Positions 1 to 11,800 of a DNA stretch of 64,000 bases are shown here, piece after piece. The stretch is taken from NCBI GenBank assembly GCA_022457155.1, contig JAJGOT010000310.1, positions 62,001 to 126,000 of the forward strand, in the 5' to 3' direction. A program made the position numbers and the translations under genes. Every line of letters begins with the position of its first letter. Position 1 is the stretch's first letter. Origin of the DNA: Cladopsammia gracilis. Taxonomy: Eukaryota; Cnidaria; Anthozoa; Scleractinia; Dendrophylliidae. The notes below the pieces were generated by a model. That model worked only from the letters and a program-made list of their open reading frames with translations, was not told the origin of the DNA and ran no database searches.

Positions 1-660
1 CTCAAAAGTTGGAACCACCTTGTACAGCATAATAAACAGTACCACAGGAAAGTACTGCTCAGCATTGAGCTTTCATTTGAATGGTTACACTTTAGGATTC
101 CATCCACAAACTCATAAGTTAGAACCACCTTGTACAGCATAATAAACAGTACCACAGGAAAGTGCTGTTCAATAGTTTTCATTTGAATGGTCGCACTTTA
201 GGATTTCTTCCACAGACGCAAAAGTTAGAACCGCCTTGTACAGCACGATAAACAGTACCACAGGAAAGTACTGCTCAGTGGCTTTCATTTGAATGGTCAC
301 ACTTTAGGATTTATTCCACAGACGCAAAAGTTAGAACCACCTTATAAAGCATAATAAACAGTACCACAGGAAAGTACTGCTGAATACAACTGTAGCTGTC
401 ATTTGAATGGTCTCACTTCGGGATTTTATCCACAGACGCAAAAGTTAGAACCACCTTGTACAGCATAATAAACAGTACCACAAGAAAGTACTGCCCAATA
501 GCTGTTATTTGAATAGTCACACTTCGGGATTTTATCCACAGACTCAAAAGTTAGAACCACCTTGTACAGCATAATAAACAGTACCACAAGAAAGTACTGT
601 TTAAAAGCTTACATTTGTATGGCCCTTTAGAATATTCTCCACAGGCTCAAAAGTTAGAAC
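1..660 (+). repeat. Tandem repeat, unit about 106-112 bp, runs off the left edge
   Basis: Six units are marked by AAAGTTAGAACCACCTTGTA near 6, 117, 223, 329, 441 and 547, and a last, worn one near 649. Each continues CAGCATAATAAACAGTACCA, then CATTTGAATGG and CCACAGAC. Units differ by small indels. The same repeat in the opposite orientation lies at 33.7-34.2, 35.78-35.83 and 36.69-37.0 kb. Confidence 0.9.
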
Positions 661-2156
661 TTTATCACACAATTCAAATTTCGTCTCTAGCTGGGAAAGG
701 GATAATTAGAGTGCAGGCTGTGGACGTCTTACCTGAACACATACCAAAGACCAGTAATTCAATTGAACCGACACACCTTCAGAATTCAAGTTTCTCGCGC
801 CTGGCTAATTGACTGTCTCCTCTCAGCTAGAAGTCCGCAGGGCGTCAAATGCGATTTTTAAGTGCCGTCGTTTGTGCTCTAACTAAAAGGCTATCAAAGT
901 AGAAAAACAAAAAAAGAAAACAATTAATCAGTCAGTGGTATAGGTTAACGGAAAATTATAGCAAACATACTCGGCCAAAAATGATCTGATTCTTAGACTG
1001 GAATGAATAAGAGAACAAAAATCCCCACCCTTCCCCCATTTAGTCTTTTTGTTCTTTACCCCAGACGCTGTCGTTAACCTGTCATCTCTGCGGAGATGGT
1101 TAACCCGGACCAAAAGATCATTTTACAATTGTGTGATTAATACCATGGCCTTTGAGTGAAAGTGAGGCTTGAATTGGCTCTTTTTATATAAACCTATCTG
1201 CTTTTCGTGTTTAAATCATGTTCCGGTGTTCCAGCCCAGAGTGAAAATGTTAGAAGCTAAAAATGCATGTTGGCAAAGTAGGAGGTTGGGGGGGCGGGGG
1301 GGGGGGGGTACCTGTACGGCGACGGCAAAAAGGAACCAGAAATAACTGTCTGTCTTATGGGAGACTTGGTGGATGAAACACTGACAAACGTTATTGTCCC
1401 CTCCCCCCGTCCTTACCCAACCCTCCCTACCTTACAACTTTAAAATTTGAACTGGACTAACAACTTGTGAACAAGGATCAGACGCGAACTGTTGATCTCT
1501 GGATCTCAGGTTCAACTCTCTGATCATTATAATACCCCTCCCTTCCTCTCTACCTTCCCCTCCCCTTCCCTCCCATTGCACTGATGACAAAATTGAAATA
1601 ATGTCACGATTTTCAAATCCTCTGATCGCCACCCTATAATTATAAGTAAGAAAAAAAAAATGACATTAGCATATTGAAATATAGTACATATTTGGTACAA
1701 AGAAAAGACATTCAGAGAACATTCATTAAACCCTTGCGTGTTAACTTCATGAAGAATGATGACAGAAAAATGAAAAATGAGATATAAATGCAGTATAATT
1801 AACAAATAAATTGATTAATTAAATATAAAATGTAACTTTAGATGTAGCAAGAAATACGCGTTTGATAAATACAAATGTCAGAAATTCTATAAACCTTACT
1901 TAAAATTAGTTGTTACGTGCTGCATAATAAAGAGTAGAAACTAAAATTCAAGATTCTTTCTTCAAGAACTTGAATGTGAGATTTTCCTAGGTATAGGCTC
2001 TTGAACTTAATATTTGGTATCCATCCAAAGCTTAAATTCAATATATTTCGTAATGCCATACAGAAACTGTGCATTTAAAGTTTTTACAGCTTGTAAAAAT
2101 CTTAAATGAAACAGAATGTTACGAATCCAAAACTTAAATTTCCAACTGAACTTTAA
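661..2156. other. No gene recognised
   Basis: AT-rich sequence with a G run (1287-1308), a CT-rich stretch (1540-1575) and no exon that fits the phase 1 series. A GT donor-like site (GTTCAG|GTAAGACG, minus strand, near 733) lacks a coding exon before it. Confidence 0.6.
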
Positions 2157-2818
2157 ATCTTGGACTTATATACAATGAAAAAAAAAAACTGAGTTGAAAA
2201 CAAACGTTTGAAGTTTGAAATCAATACTCTAGATTTTGACAAGCTTGGAAAACTTGCATTTAAAGTCTGTTTCACAGATTAACTTGAAATGCAAACTTTT
2301 CTATCGTTAGACGCAAGGCTTGGTTTTCAATACCTTCATAACATAGTAAAGGTTGAATCCCCAAAAACCTCTAGCGCTTGAATTCAAGCATCGGATGTTT
2401 GAATTAAAGACAAAAGTGCAAAATTTCAGTTCAAGATTCCTCGGAATCTCAAACTACGTTATATAGAGTTATTTGTATGACCAGCATTTAACACATTTTG
2501 CTGCGCAGCCGTACATAACATCTCACAATTCATTATACATTATTCATCCATTATCATTTCGATAAAAAACTCCCATTCCCCCATTAACGAATGCAAAGCG
2601 GCGAGAGCAGAACTAGGCAGGGTATGTGTGACGGGGGCAAATCCTCAGGGTCCTGTCTTCAGTCCTCGCTCGTTACAACTGGCGCACAAATGTCACTTCT
2701 TCAACAAATGATTTCTTAAGTTATTATTATTTTTTTTTGGGATTCGGATTTACTCACACAGGAACAAAACACAAAGAAACAAAATATAAAAGTTGATAGG
2801 TATTACAGGGACACTCAC

Positions 2819-2866
2819 GTATTGCGGGTTCTGTTGTTGTTTTATTGGTTGGAGATGTTGTCTTTG
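2819..2866 (-). CDS. Gene 1 exon 20: Thr/Pro-rich mini-exon, last exon seen
   Basis: A 48-bp phase 1-1 exon between TTTCTAACAG and GTGAGTGTCC, encoding KTTSPTNKTTTEPAI. It is the duplicate of exon 18. It ends in an open frame (one base of the next codon), so at least one more exon must lie to the left. I found no convincing continuation between 1 and 2800. Confidence 0.65.
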
Positions 2867-5800
2867 CTGTTAGAAAGAACAGATTCATTGATGAGCAATG
2901 GCTGAAATGTAACTTCTGAATGTTAAACAAATTATTTCAACGTGCCTGTAAGTATAGGACGCAAAAGACCAAAGGTAATTTTGCTTTTGATAACTCTTCA
3001 GCCTGACAGTAGCAGGTAGGAATTCGATTGGATTACAATAAATTACCAGAATGAGTGACGGGAGCAGGTCCTCAGGGTCTTCTCCCCAGTCTTTGCTGCG
3101 TACGACAGGCATAAAAAATGTCACTTCTTCCCCCAAATGATTTCTCAACTTCTCTTTTTGATTAGGATTTACTCACACAGAAACATAACACAAAGAAACA
3201 AAATATACAAATTGATAGATATGACAGGAATACTTACGTGTTGGGGGTTTTGTTGTTATTTCAGTGATGGGTGATGTCTTTGCTGTAAGAAAGAACAGAC
3301 TTATTTATAAGCAGTGGCTGAAATTTGACTACAGTGTTAAACCAGTTATTTTAATGTGCCTGTAAGTAGGACGCAAATTTACCGGCCAAATATAATTTTG
3401 CTTTTAAAAACACATGCCCGGCTCACAATTTATTTAATCAGAAATATTACGCACTCTTCGACATTTACCGACATTTACGACTTATAACTTGGTGATTATA
3501 TAAACGATTAAAATGGTAACATTAAAATGGTAACATTAAGCAAGGCCGAGAGCCGTCGAGTGACATCTATGCATATTACGTCTCCTCTATGGAAGCCACT
3601 GCTTTCTTGCTGTAATGTATAAACGTGTAACGTAAGGTTATGTATGTTTAATGTTTTTTAATTTAATGTTAATTTTGCAACGTAGGTTAAAGATACGTGC
3701 GTTTTAAGTCCTATGAGTTTAACTAAAAACAAATGTGTTGTAAGTAAAATAGTAGTAGTGTTGTAAGTACAGTTTGAACAAAGAGATGCATATTACGTTA
3801 CCCATTCAATTACAAGCGGCAAGAACGCTTAAACTCCATCGTGTTTAAATAAAGACCATTGATTGATTGATTGATTGATTGATTGTGAACAAAAATTCTT
3901 CGCATTTTAAAAACAAACCAATTGACTGGCATTACAGGGGTTACTTTTGTTGTTATTTCAGTGGTGGGTGGTGATGTCTTAACTGTAATAAAAGAACAGT
4001 GAGAAGTGACTGAAATGTAAATACTGTGTAAACAAAACATTTTTAACACGTGTTTTTTCATGTTTGAAATATAAGCGGTCAAAACATTCCATAGGTCTCA
4101 CAAATTATCATTAAATTACCACAGAAAGTTTCCTCAGACTTAAATTATAATTACTCCCCGCAAATAGCTCTGACTAACTCCTCGGCAATAAAGAGATCGA
4201 GTTTTTCATTTAAATACAGTTTTGCTTGACGTTTTCACTCTTTTTAAACTGCATTTGAATGAAAAGCTCGATCTTTACTCCCTGCAAATAGCTCTGACTA
4301 ATTCTTCGGCAATAAAAAGATCGAGCTTTTCATTCAAATGCAGTTTAAAAAGAGTGAAAACGTCAAGCAAAACTGTATTTAAATGAAAAGCTCGATCTCT
4401 TTATTGCCGAGGAGTTAGTCAGAGCTATTTGCGGGGAGTAATTATAATTTAAGTCTGAGGAAACTTTCTGCGGTAATTTAATGACAATTTGTGAGACCTA
4501 TGGAATCAGTTTTGACCGCTTATATTTTAAATATGAAAAACACGTCTTAAAAATGTTTCAGTGATTTATTTAAAATGAAACAGTTTAATTTGAAATTTTC
4601 CCATATAGTGGGCTAGACTGTGTTGATTATAGCGCATTTATTTGCTTGTCGCGGGTAGCCCCCAAATTGAAAGATGTTTAGAAAAAAGTGTTTTTCGCCA
4701 TATTTGTTTACCGTTGCTATGGAAACGTTGATTAGCATGAAAAGAGCATCATCCAAAACGTTCATTCAAGCCTAACGTCTGGTATCAAATTCAGGTTCAT
4801 AGAGCTAAAGTAAGATTATGTATAAGCGCATTCAAAACGGGAAGTGTGACCCCCAAAAAACTACTTGGAGCCACTTTAAGTCTTGGACTTATGTACAATG
4901 ACAAAACCTGACTTGAAATCAAACGTTTGAAGTTTGAAATCAATACTCTAGATTTTGACAAGCTTGAAAAACTCCCATGTAAAGTCTTTGTTTCACAGAA
5001 CTTGAAATGCAAACTTTTCTATCGTTAGACGCAAAGCTTGGTTTTCAGTACCTTTATAACATAGTTAAGCTTGAATCCCCAAAAACCTCTCGTTCGAAAC
5101 GTTCTAGCGCTTGAATTCAAGCATCGGATGCTTGAAGTAAAGACAAAAGTGCAAAATTTTAGTTCAAGATTCCTCGGAATCTCATGAAGTATGTTATATA
5201 GAGTTATTTGTATGACCAGCATTTAACACATTTTGCAGCGCAGCCATACAAACCTCTCACAATTCATTATTCATTATTCACTCATTATCAGTTCGATAAA
5301 AATTCCCATTCTCTCATTAACGAATGCAATCTGCGGCGAGAGCAAAACTACTCAGGGTATGTGTGACGGCGCAAGTCCTCAGGGTCCTCTCTTCAGTCCT
5401 CGCTCATTACAACTGGCGCACAAATGTCACTTCTTCCCCAAATGATTTCTCAAGTTATTTATTTTCTTTCTTCTCACACAGAAACAAAACACAAAGAAAT
5501 GAAATATAAAAGTTGATAGGTATTACAGAGACACTTACGTGTTGCGGGTTCCGTTGTTGTTTTATTGGTTGGAGCTGATGTCTTTGCTGTTAGAAAGAAC
5601 AGATTCATTGATGAGCAGTGGCTGAAATGTAACTACTGAATGTTAAAGAAATATTGCAACGTACATGTAGTATAGGACGCAAAAGACCAAATTAAAAAAA
5701 GGATAAATTTCCTTTTGATAACTCTTCAGCCTGACAGTAGCAGTTAGGAATGGATTACAATAAATTACCAGAATGGGTGACGGGAGCAAGTCCTTAGGGT

Positions 5801-8800
5801 CTTCTTCCCAGTCTTTGCTGGCTACGACAGCCATAAAAAATGTCACTTCTTCCCCAAATGATTTCTCAACTTCTCTTTTTGATTAGGATTTACTCACACA
5901 GAAACAAAACACAAAGAAACAAAATATACAAATTGATAGATATGACAGGAATACTTACGTGTTGTGGGTTTTGTTGTTATTTCAGTGATGGGTGATGTCT
6001 TTGCTGTAAGAAAGAACAGACTTATTTATAAGCAGTGGCTGAAATTTGACTACAGTGTTAAACCAGTTATTTTAATGTGCTTGTAAGTAGACGCAAATTT
6101 ACAGACCAAATATAATTTTGCTTTTAAAACACGTGCCCAGCTCACAATTTATTAAGTCAGAAATATTGCGCACTCTTCGACATTTACCGACATTGACGAC
6201 TTATAAGTTGGTGATTATATAAACGATTAGAATGGTAACATTCCACATTAAGCAAGGCCGAAAGCCGTCGAGTGACATCTATGCATATTACGTCTTCTCT
6301 ATGGAAGCCACTCCTTTCTTTACTTTAAGGTCGCGGGGGACACTTGGCCATGAATAAATTCATAAGGCAAAATTTTGGCAGGGGTGTCACTTTGAAAAAC
6401 GTTATATCGTGAAGGTTTGAGAGCCGATTTCGCTAAAATTTAACAGAGATATTGTCGAATAATGGAAGTGCGTAAGGATTGTTTTTTATTGAAGGGATCG
6501 CGCTTTGCGGCAATACTGTAAGCCACTAAAGTTATCTTTTCTTAAAACGTGGTTTTGTGTCCAAGTTTGCTCCTCGAGAAGAACACAAAGAAAGTTGACT
6601 TCCCCACTCACTGATTCGTCAAAACGTCTATTGTGTCATATCTGACTCCATTTTTTTTATTTCAACTTTAATTAAAAGTTATTAGCTTTTAAAGGAGTAA
6701 AATTGTCCATGTTAGAATTTGAAGCCTCATACCTTCCCTTTGAAAGCCTATTTAAAAATTTTGAGTCAGATATGACAATCTACAATACATCTAGTTTACC
6801 TCCTTGCAGTGTCAACTCATGAAATTCTCTATCCGCGCTGAACTCTTCGACACAAAATTTCTTGTTTTTACGCTTCCGAAGGCTTCCCGAGCAAACACGA
6901 ATGCAAAAAATATAAATTTATGGTAATTTTGCTAATTTTAATCCACGCGCTATTGTCAACACTTCATGCGGAAAGAACAATGCGTAAAAAAATAGTGCAT
7001 TTTACCAGACAGCGCTTTGCAGGTGCAATTATTGATGCAGAAACATTACAGAGCCTGTTCGTGAATATTTCGCGCATTTTCGGTATCAGCCGTCGCACTT
7101 CGTGCATACTCTTTTCATAAAATGCATTCTGATGAGCGGAACCTGTCCCCCGCGACCTTAAGCTGTAATGTATACCTAATTCAATAAAGGTTGCTTTGGT
7201 CATTGGTAATTGGGCATTGGGAAGCTATTGTTTGGCGGTCACTCAAGCAAAGCATTGCATTGTGTTCCGTATGCAAATGCAAATTCCCAATTACCAATGA
7301 CCAACTGCCAAAGCAACCTTTATTGAATTAGGTATATACAGCTGTTTGATTAAACGTTGTCACTGATCGGTCTTACCCCTACGCGACCAGACCGAAAGGG
7401 AGTATGGGTGAATTAAAATGCATGATTAATTATTCTATATCGCGTTTACAACGGAGAACAAAACTCATGTTTGTCTTCGCGTGTTACGCAAAGACAACCA
7501 GAGTCGCTTCGATAAGGACGTTCCGTATTTTGATAATGTGCAGTTATTGAATGTGAATTGATTTCTCCCCATAATCCTTTTCGGTCTGGTCGCGTAGGGA
7601 TGAGACCGATCAATGACAACGTTTAATCAAACAGCTGTAAACGTATAACGTAAGCTTATGTATGTTTAATGTTTTGTAATTTAATGTAAATTTGCAACGT
7701 AGGTTAAATTTACGTGCGTTTTAAGTCCTATGAGTTTGATTAAAAACAAATGTGTTGTAAGTAAAATAGTAGTAGTGTTGTAAGTACAGTTTGATATAAG
7801 AAATGTATATTACGTTACCCGTTCAATTTTATACACTACACGACCCTACAAGCGGCAAGAACGCTTAAACTCCATCGTGTTTAAATAAAAACCATTGATT
7901 GATTGATTAATTGGTTGACTGTAAACAAAAATTCTACGCATTTTAAAAATAAACAAATTGACAGGCATTACAGGGGTACTTACGTGTTGTGGGTTTTGTT
8001 GTAATTTCAGTGGTGGGTGGTGATGTCTTAACTGCAATAAAACAACAGTGAGCAGTGACTGAAATGTAAATACTGTGTTAAACAAATCATTTCAATGACC
8101 TGCTGTAAGTAAAAAAACACGACTAGCTAACAATTTACTTTTCAGAAATATTACGCACTCCACGCAGCCACATGAAAGGTGCCATAACCAACATATTTTA
8201 CAATTTATCAACTGGTGATTATAAACTTGAAACGCATGTTAACATCCCATGTTAAAGCAAGCCCGAGAGCTGTCGAATTTTAACAAATTAATTCAGCCTG
8301 ATAACAGGTAGGATGAATCAAATTACAAATAACGACCAGAAAATTGGAGTCGGTGTAAAATCTGGGAGCAATTGAAAATTTTCAACACTTTCAACATTGA
8401 TTAATGAGTAACAAGCTTCCGGGTTCATATAATAGCAATATTCTTGTTATCTCAAATCCCCGTACCTATAATATAGGACTCCCATGCAACCAACACACGA
8501 CACTCCCCTTCCATCCTCTCCCCCCACCCCGCGCGCGCTGGTTGCATCGAACAGTCGTAAGTACGTAGACATTTTAACAAACCAAGCTCTGGTTACCGAA
8601 AAAAAATGTTTTTATATGAGTGCAGAGTGATGTGTTGTGTACAGGGTCAGATATGATGTAACTATAAAACAAAAATGATTCCCACCTGGTGTCACTGGTG
8701 TTGGTGGTACAAATCCGTTGCCACAGTAACGTAACCAGCACGAAGTTACTGGATTGAGTTTGTAGACGTAGAATCCGCCACAGTTACGGACACTGATATA

Positions 8801-11800
8801 AATTGAAAAATAACAGCACCTGCCGTAATAACCGAAACAGACTCTACGTTGAACAACTCCGGCATCCACTGTGGGATGACTCCCATCGAGCCACCCAGGC
8901 CAAGTAGTACCACAGTGATACCAGTCAACACAGGACTCGGCCATTTGATTCCCAGCACCTCCACTGAATCTGTACCAGCCTGACAGTCTATTATCGCATA
9001 GGTAATCATATCCATATGCCGTTCTTGCTCTGTTGGACTCATTAAGTAATCTATAGTTGTAACATTCTACAAGAGATTAAACAATGTACAGTGTAATTAA
9101 CTTTCGTTAGTGCCCTCGCGGTTTTTCAGGATAAACTCGTTATGCCATCATTACCATGTACATGTATTAATTTGAGATCAGCCAATGTCATTCATGTTAG
9201 TCTTTCACGTTTCACGAGGCCTATTCTTGTCTCCGATGTCCGTAGAACCCGCCACCCTGCCATGCCAACCAATTATTATATTTTTAGTGTTGTATTTTCT
9301 TACTGCTTCTTATGCATTTACATTCTATATAAGGATTAGACGTTGATGTAAGTTGTTATATTTTGCCATTTGATTGTAAAAGTGCCTTGAACTATGGATA
9401 TGTGCGCTATGTAAATGATAATTATTCATTACGTGTGAATACACACTGTCTGGCCCACAATATTTGAATACACAAGCCAATGTAACCCTCCCCAATTAAC
9501 CCCCGGACGAACAAGGAAAGGGGTGGGGGGTTTGGGGGGGGGGGGGTGGATGCCAGCCCCCCTTGAGGTCTTTCTCCGAATTTTTCAAGACTACTTATTA
9601 TTAGCTAATGCCATCTTTAGTAGTTTTTCGTTTATCCCTGAGACATATTCTTGTAAAGTTTCGTTTGCAATGGTAACGAGATATGACGTCATAAATAGCA
9701 TAAGTTCAAGCCATTTCTGACTAAAATGCGTGTTTACCTTTTTCGGTAAAAAAAATGTAAAACGCTATCAAAAGCAGAAGAATGTATAATTATATCATAT
9801 TTTAGAACTCTAGCGAAAATATTGAATTTGAATTTTTTGTAAAATCCAGAATGACGGCCATATTGGCGGCCATTTTGGATTACATCACGAACCCCCCAAC
9901 AGCGTCAATACCCATAATATTTACATTTTATTGAAGAAAACAACACAGGCTATCTAATTAGTGGTAAAATATATCCGTTATATTGTAACACCCCAAAAAC
10001 CCAGGGATGGGTTGCAACCATCCTTTCCTCCTTCCCCCCCCCCCCCCCCCCCCACCCCTCCTCCTCTTTTGAGGGAGTACGTCCAAGGGTTAAGGGACTT
10101 GTCAATAAGTATAGGGGGGGGGGGGGGGGTGGATCGGAGCATTTGGGAAATCAGTGGTTGCAAAACAAGTGACCCATCCCTTAATTCCTCTTGGCTCAAA
10201 ATTGACTGACCCACCCCTGATCGAAGGTTGAAAATTACATGACCCACCCCCTCACAACAAAATTCTTGTTTTGCAAAATCTGGTTTAATACTCTCCTATT
10301 TGCATGTACATGTATGAATATTTCTTGATTTATCTTTGTTGTCCACAATATAAAACAAATTAATTAACACGGAGTACACTTAATGGCAAATCGCTCTCAC
10401 TGTCACTCTGAATTTTTTTAGTTTAATACAAAGGATGAAAGAGGGGCATCATCATCTGAGCTGTCACTTCCAACTTCATTCAGTACAAAATCTTCACACT
10501 TTTCTGAATCTGTACTGCTCTTGGATTCCTTGGATTCTGTGCTGCTCTCTGATTCTGTGCTGCTAGTGTGTCCATTGCTTATATTGCTTACATGTACATT
10601 GGTTAATGCCAACGACATTTGAATATGTGCTGTTACTAAGTCCAGCTTGTTCTTTTTTCTCAGATTTGTTTCACGAGAGAGATTGTGATGGTTTATATAC
10701 AAATCAAGAATTGAAACTCTTTGTTTTTTAAGCAAATTCTCACGCAGAAGTTTTGGCCAGTCAAAATCCTCATACACCATTTTCTTCTCTCGTTCTGTTT
10801 TTTTCCTTTCTTTCATTTTGCACTTTTGTTTCATAGTGCCAAGGTATGCAAGGTGATGGAGGTACTTGATCACAAGGCCTTGCTCAACAGCATACTTTTT
10901 TTTCTTTCTTCTTCGGACTGAACTTAATGAAAGTGATGTACTGTATTTTTCTTTTTGCATTTGTCAAAAATCCTTACGTTTAATTTTAAAAAAAAATATT
11001 GAACCGTGTCAGTGTGAAAACATAAGCTTACTGCAATATTGCGTTTAAACACGTTAGCATTTCTTATTCACGGGTTGGCGCTTAGGAGCCTTTGTTTTGT
11101 ACTCATACCCATATCTCGTTTGTGCATGCGCGCATTAACGAGATAAAAAGCGGTGTTTACTGTGTATTTCTGTTCATACAGTGTACATTTTAATCAAATT
11201 TTATTACTGCATGGAATGGAACAATATTTCTAAATATTATACAATCAGAATGTAACTTAACGTGAAACAAAACAATGCTAAAGCAGCAGGAAAATCGTAA
11301 AATCATTGAATCATAAATATGATAATTAAAATTTCTGAATTGTTTTCGGGATTTTCCGAGGTTAAAATCTTTAAAAAATCGATGTTTCGGCCAGTTTCAC
11401 TGGCCTTTTTCAGGTCCTTTTAAAAATGTATCAATATGGTGGAACGTTGTTACATGATGTCACAAAGTTTCATGCGGTTACAAAGCTAAACAACGTTCCG
11501 CCATATTGATACATTTTTAAAAGGACCTGAAAAAGGCCAGTGAAACTGGCCGAAACATCGATTTTTTAAAGATTTTAACCTCGGAAAATCCCGAAAACAA
11601 TTCAGAAATTTTAATTTGTACAAAGATGAGAGGTGAAAGTTTCAGGAATGCGATCATAAATATGATGACCCACCCCCTTTGGCTAGCTCAAAATTTAATG
11701 ACCCACCCCTTTGTGAGGGCTCAAAATCTAGTGACTCACCCCCCATTTGCTCCGACCCACCCCCCCCCCCCTATACTTATTGACCAGTCCGTAATGCCCC

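Larger units (their letters stand above)
2157..4100. repeat. Left copy of a segmental duplication (Thr/Pro exon block)
   Basis: This block matches 4880-8090 in the same orientation and order: an AT-rich lead (CTTGGACTTATATACAATG), then the exon pair 2819-2866 and 3238-3282, then the damaged exon 3945-3982. It is about 1.94 kb. The right copy is about the same length once its TE insertions (6325-7637) are removed. Confidence 0.85.
4880..8090. repeat. Right copy of the segmental duplication, enlarged by nested MITEs
   Basis: This is the copy of 2157-4100, beginning CTTGGACTTATGTACAATG. It holds exons 5539-5586, 5959-6003 and 7984-8031, all intact. Three mobile elements (6325-7161, 7173-7334, 7339-7637) sit where the left copy has an uninterrupted CTTGCTGTAATGTATAAACG near 3606, so the left copy shows the empty site. 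Confidence 0.85.
10094..11793. mobile_element. 1.7-kb element with long inverted ends and a 180-residue ORF
   Basis: The left end reads GGACTTGTCAATAAGTATAG followed by a long G run and GTGGATCGGAGCA. The right end, read backwards, is GGACTGGTCAATAAGTATAG, a G run and GTGGGTCGGAGCA. Similarity continues about 150 bp inward with the repeated phrase TGACCCACCCC. The interior holds the 180-residue ORF and a nested palindrome (11324-11616). I cannot assign a superfamily. The left end directly abuts another MITE ending at 10093. Confidence 0.5.

Noticed and set aside
700..745. Possible further gene 1 exon with donor GTTCAG|GTAAGACG
   Set aside because: The preceding sequence has a stop within about 50 bases in the required frame, no good acceptor, and no Thr/Pro or domain character.
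3810..4082. Minus-strand ORF including the Thr/Pro mini-exon copy
   Set aside because: The ORF runs through intron and a GATT tetranucleotide run. Only the part matching the mini-exon is exon-derived, and that copy has lost its donor.
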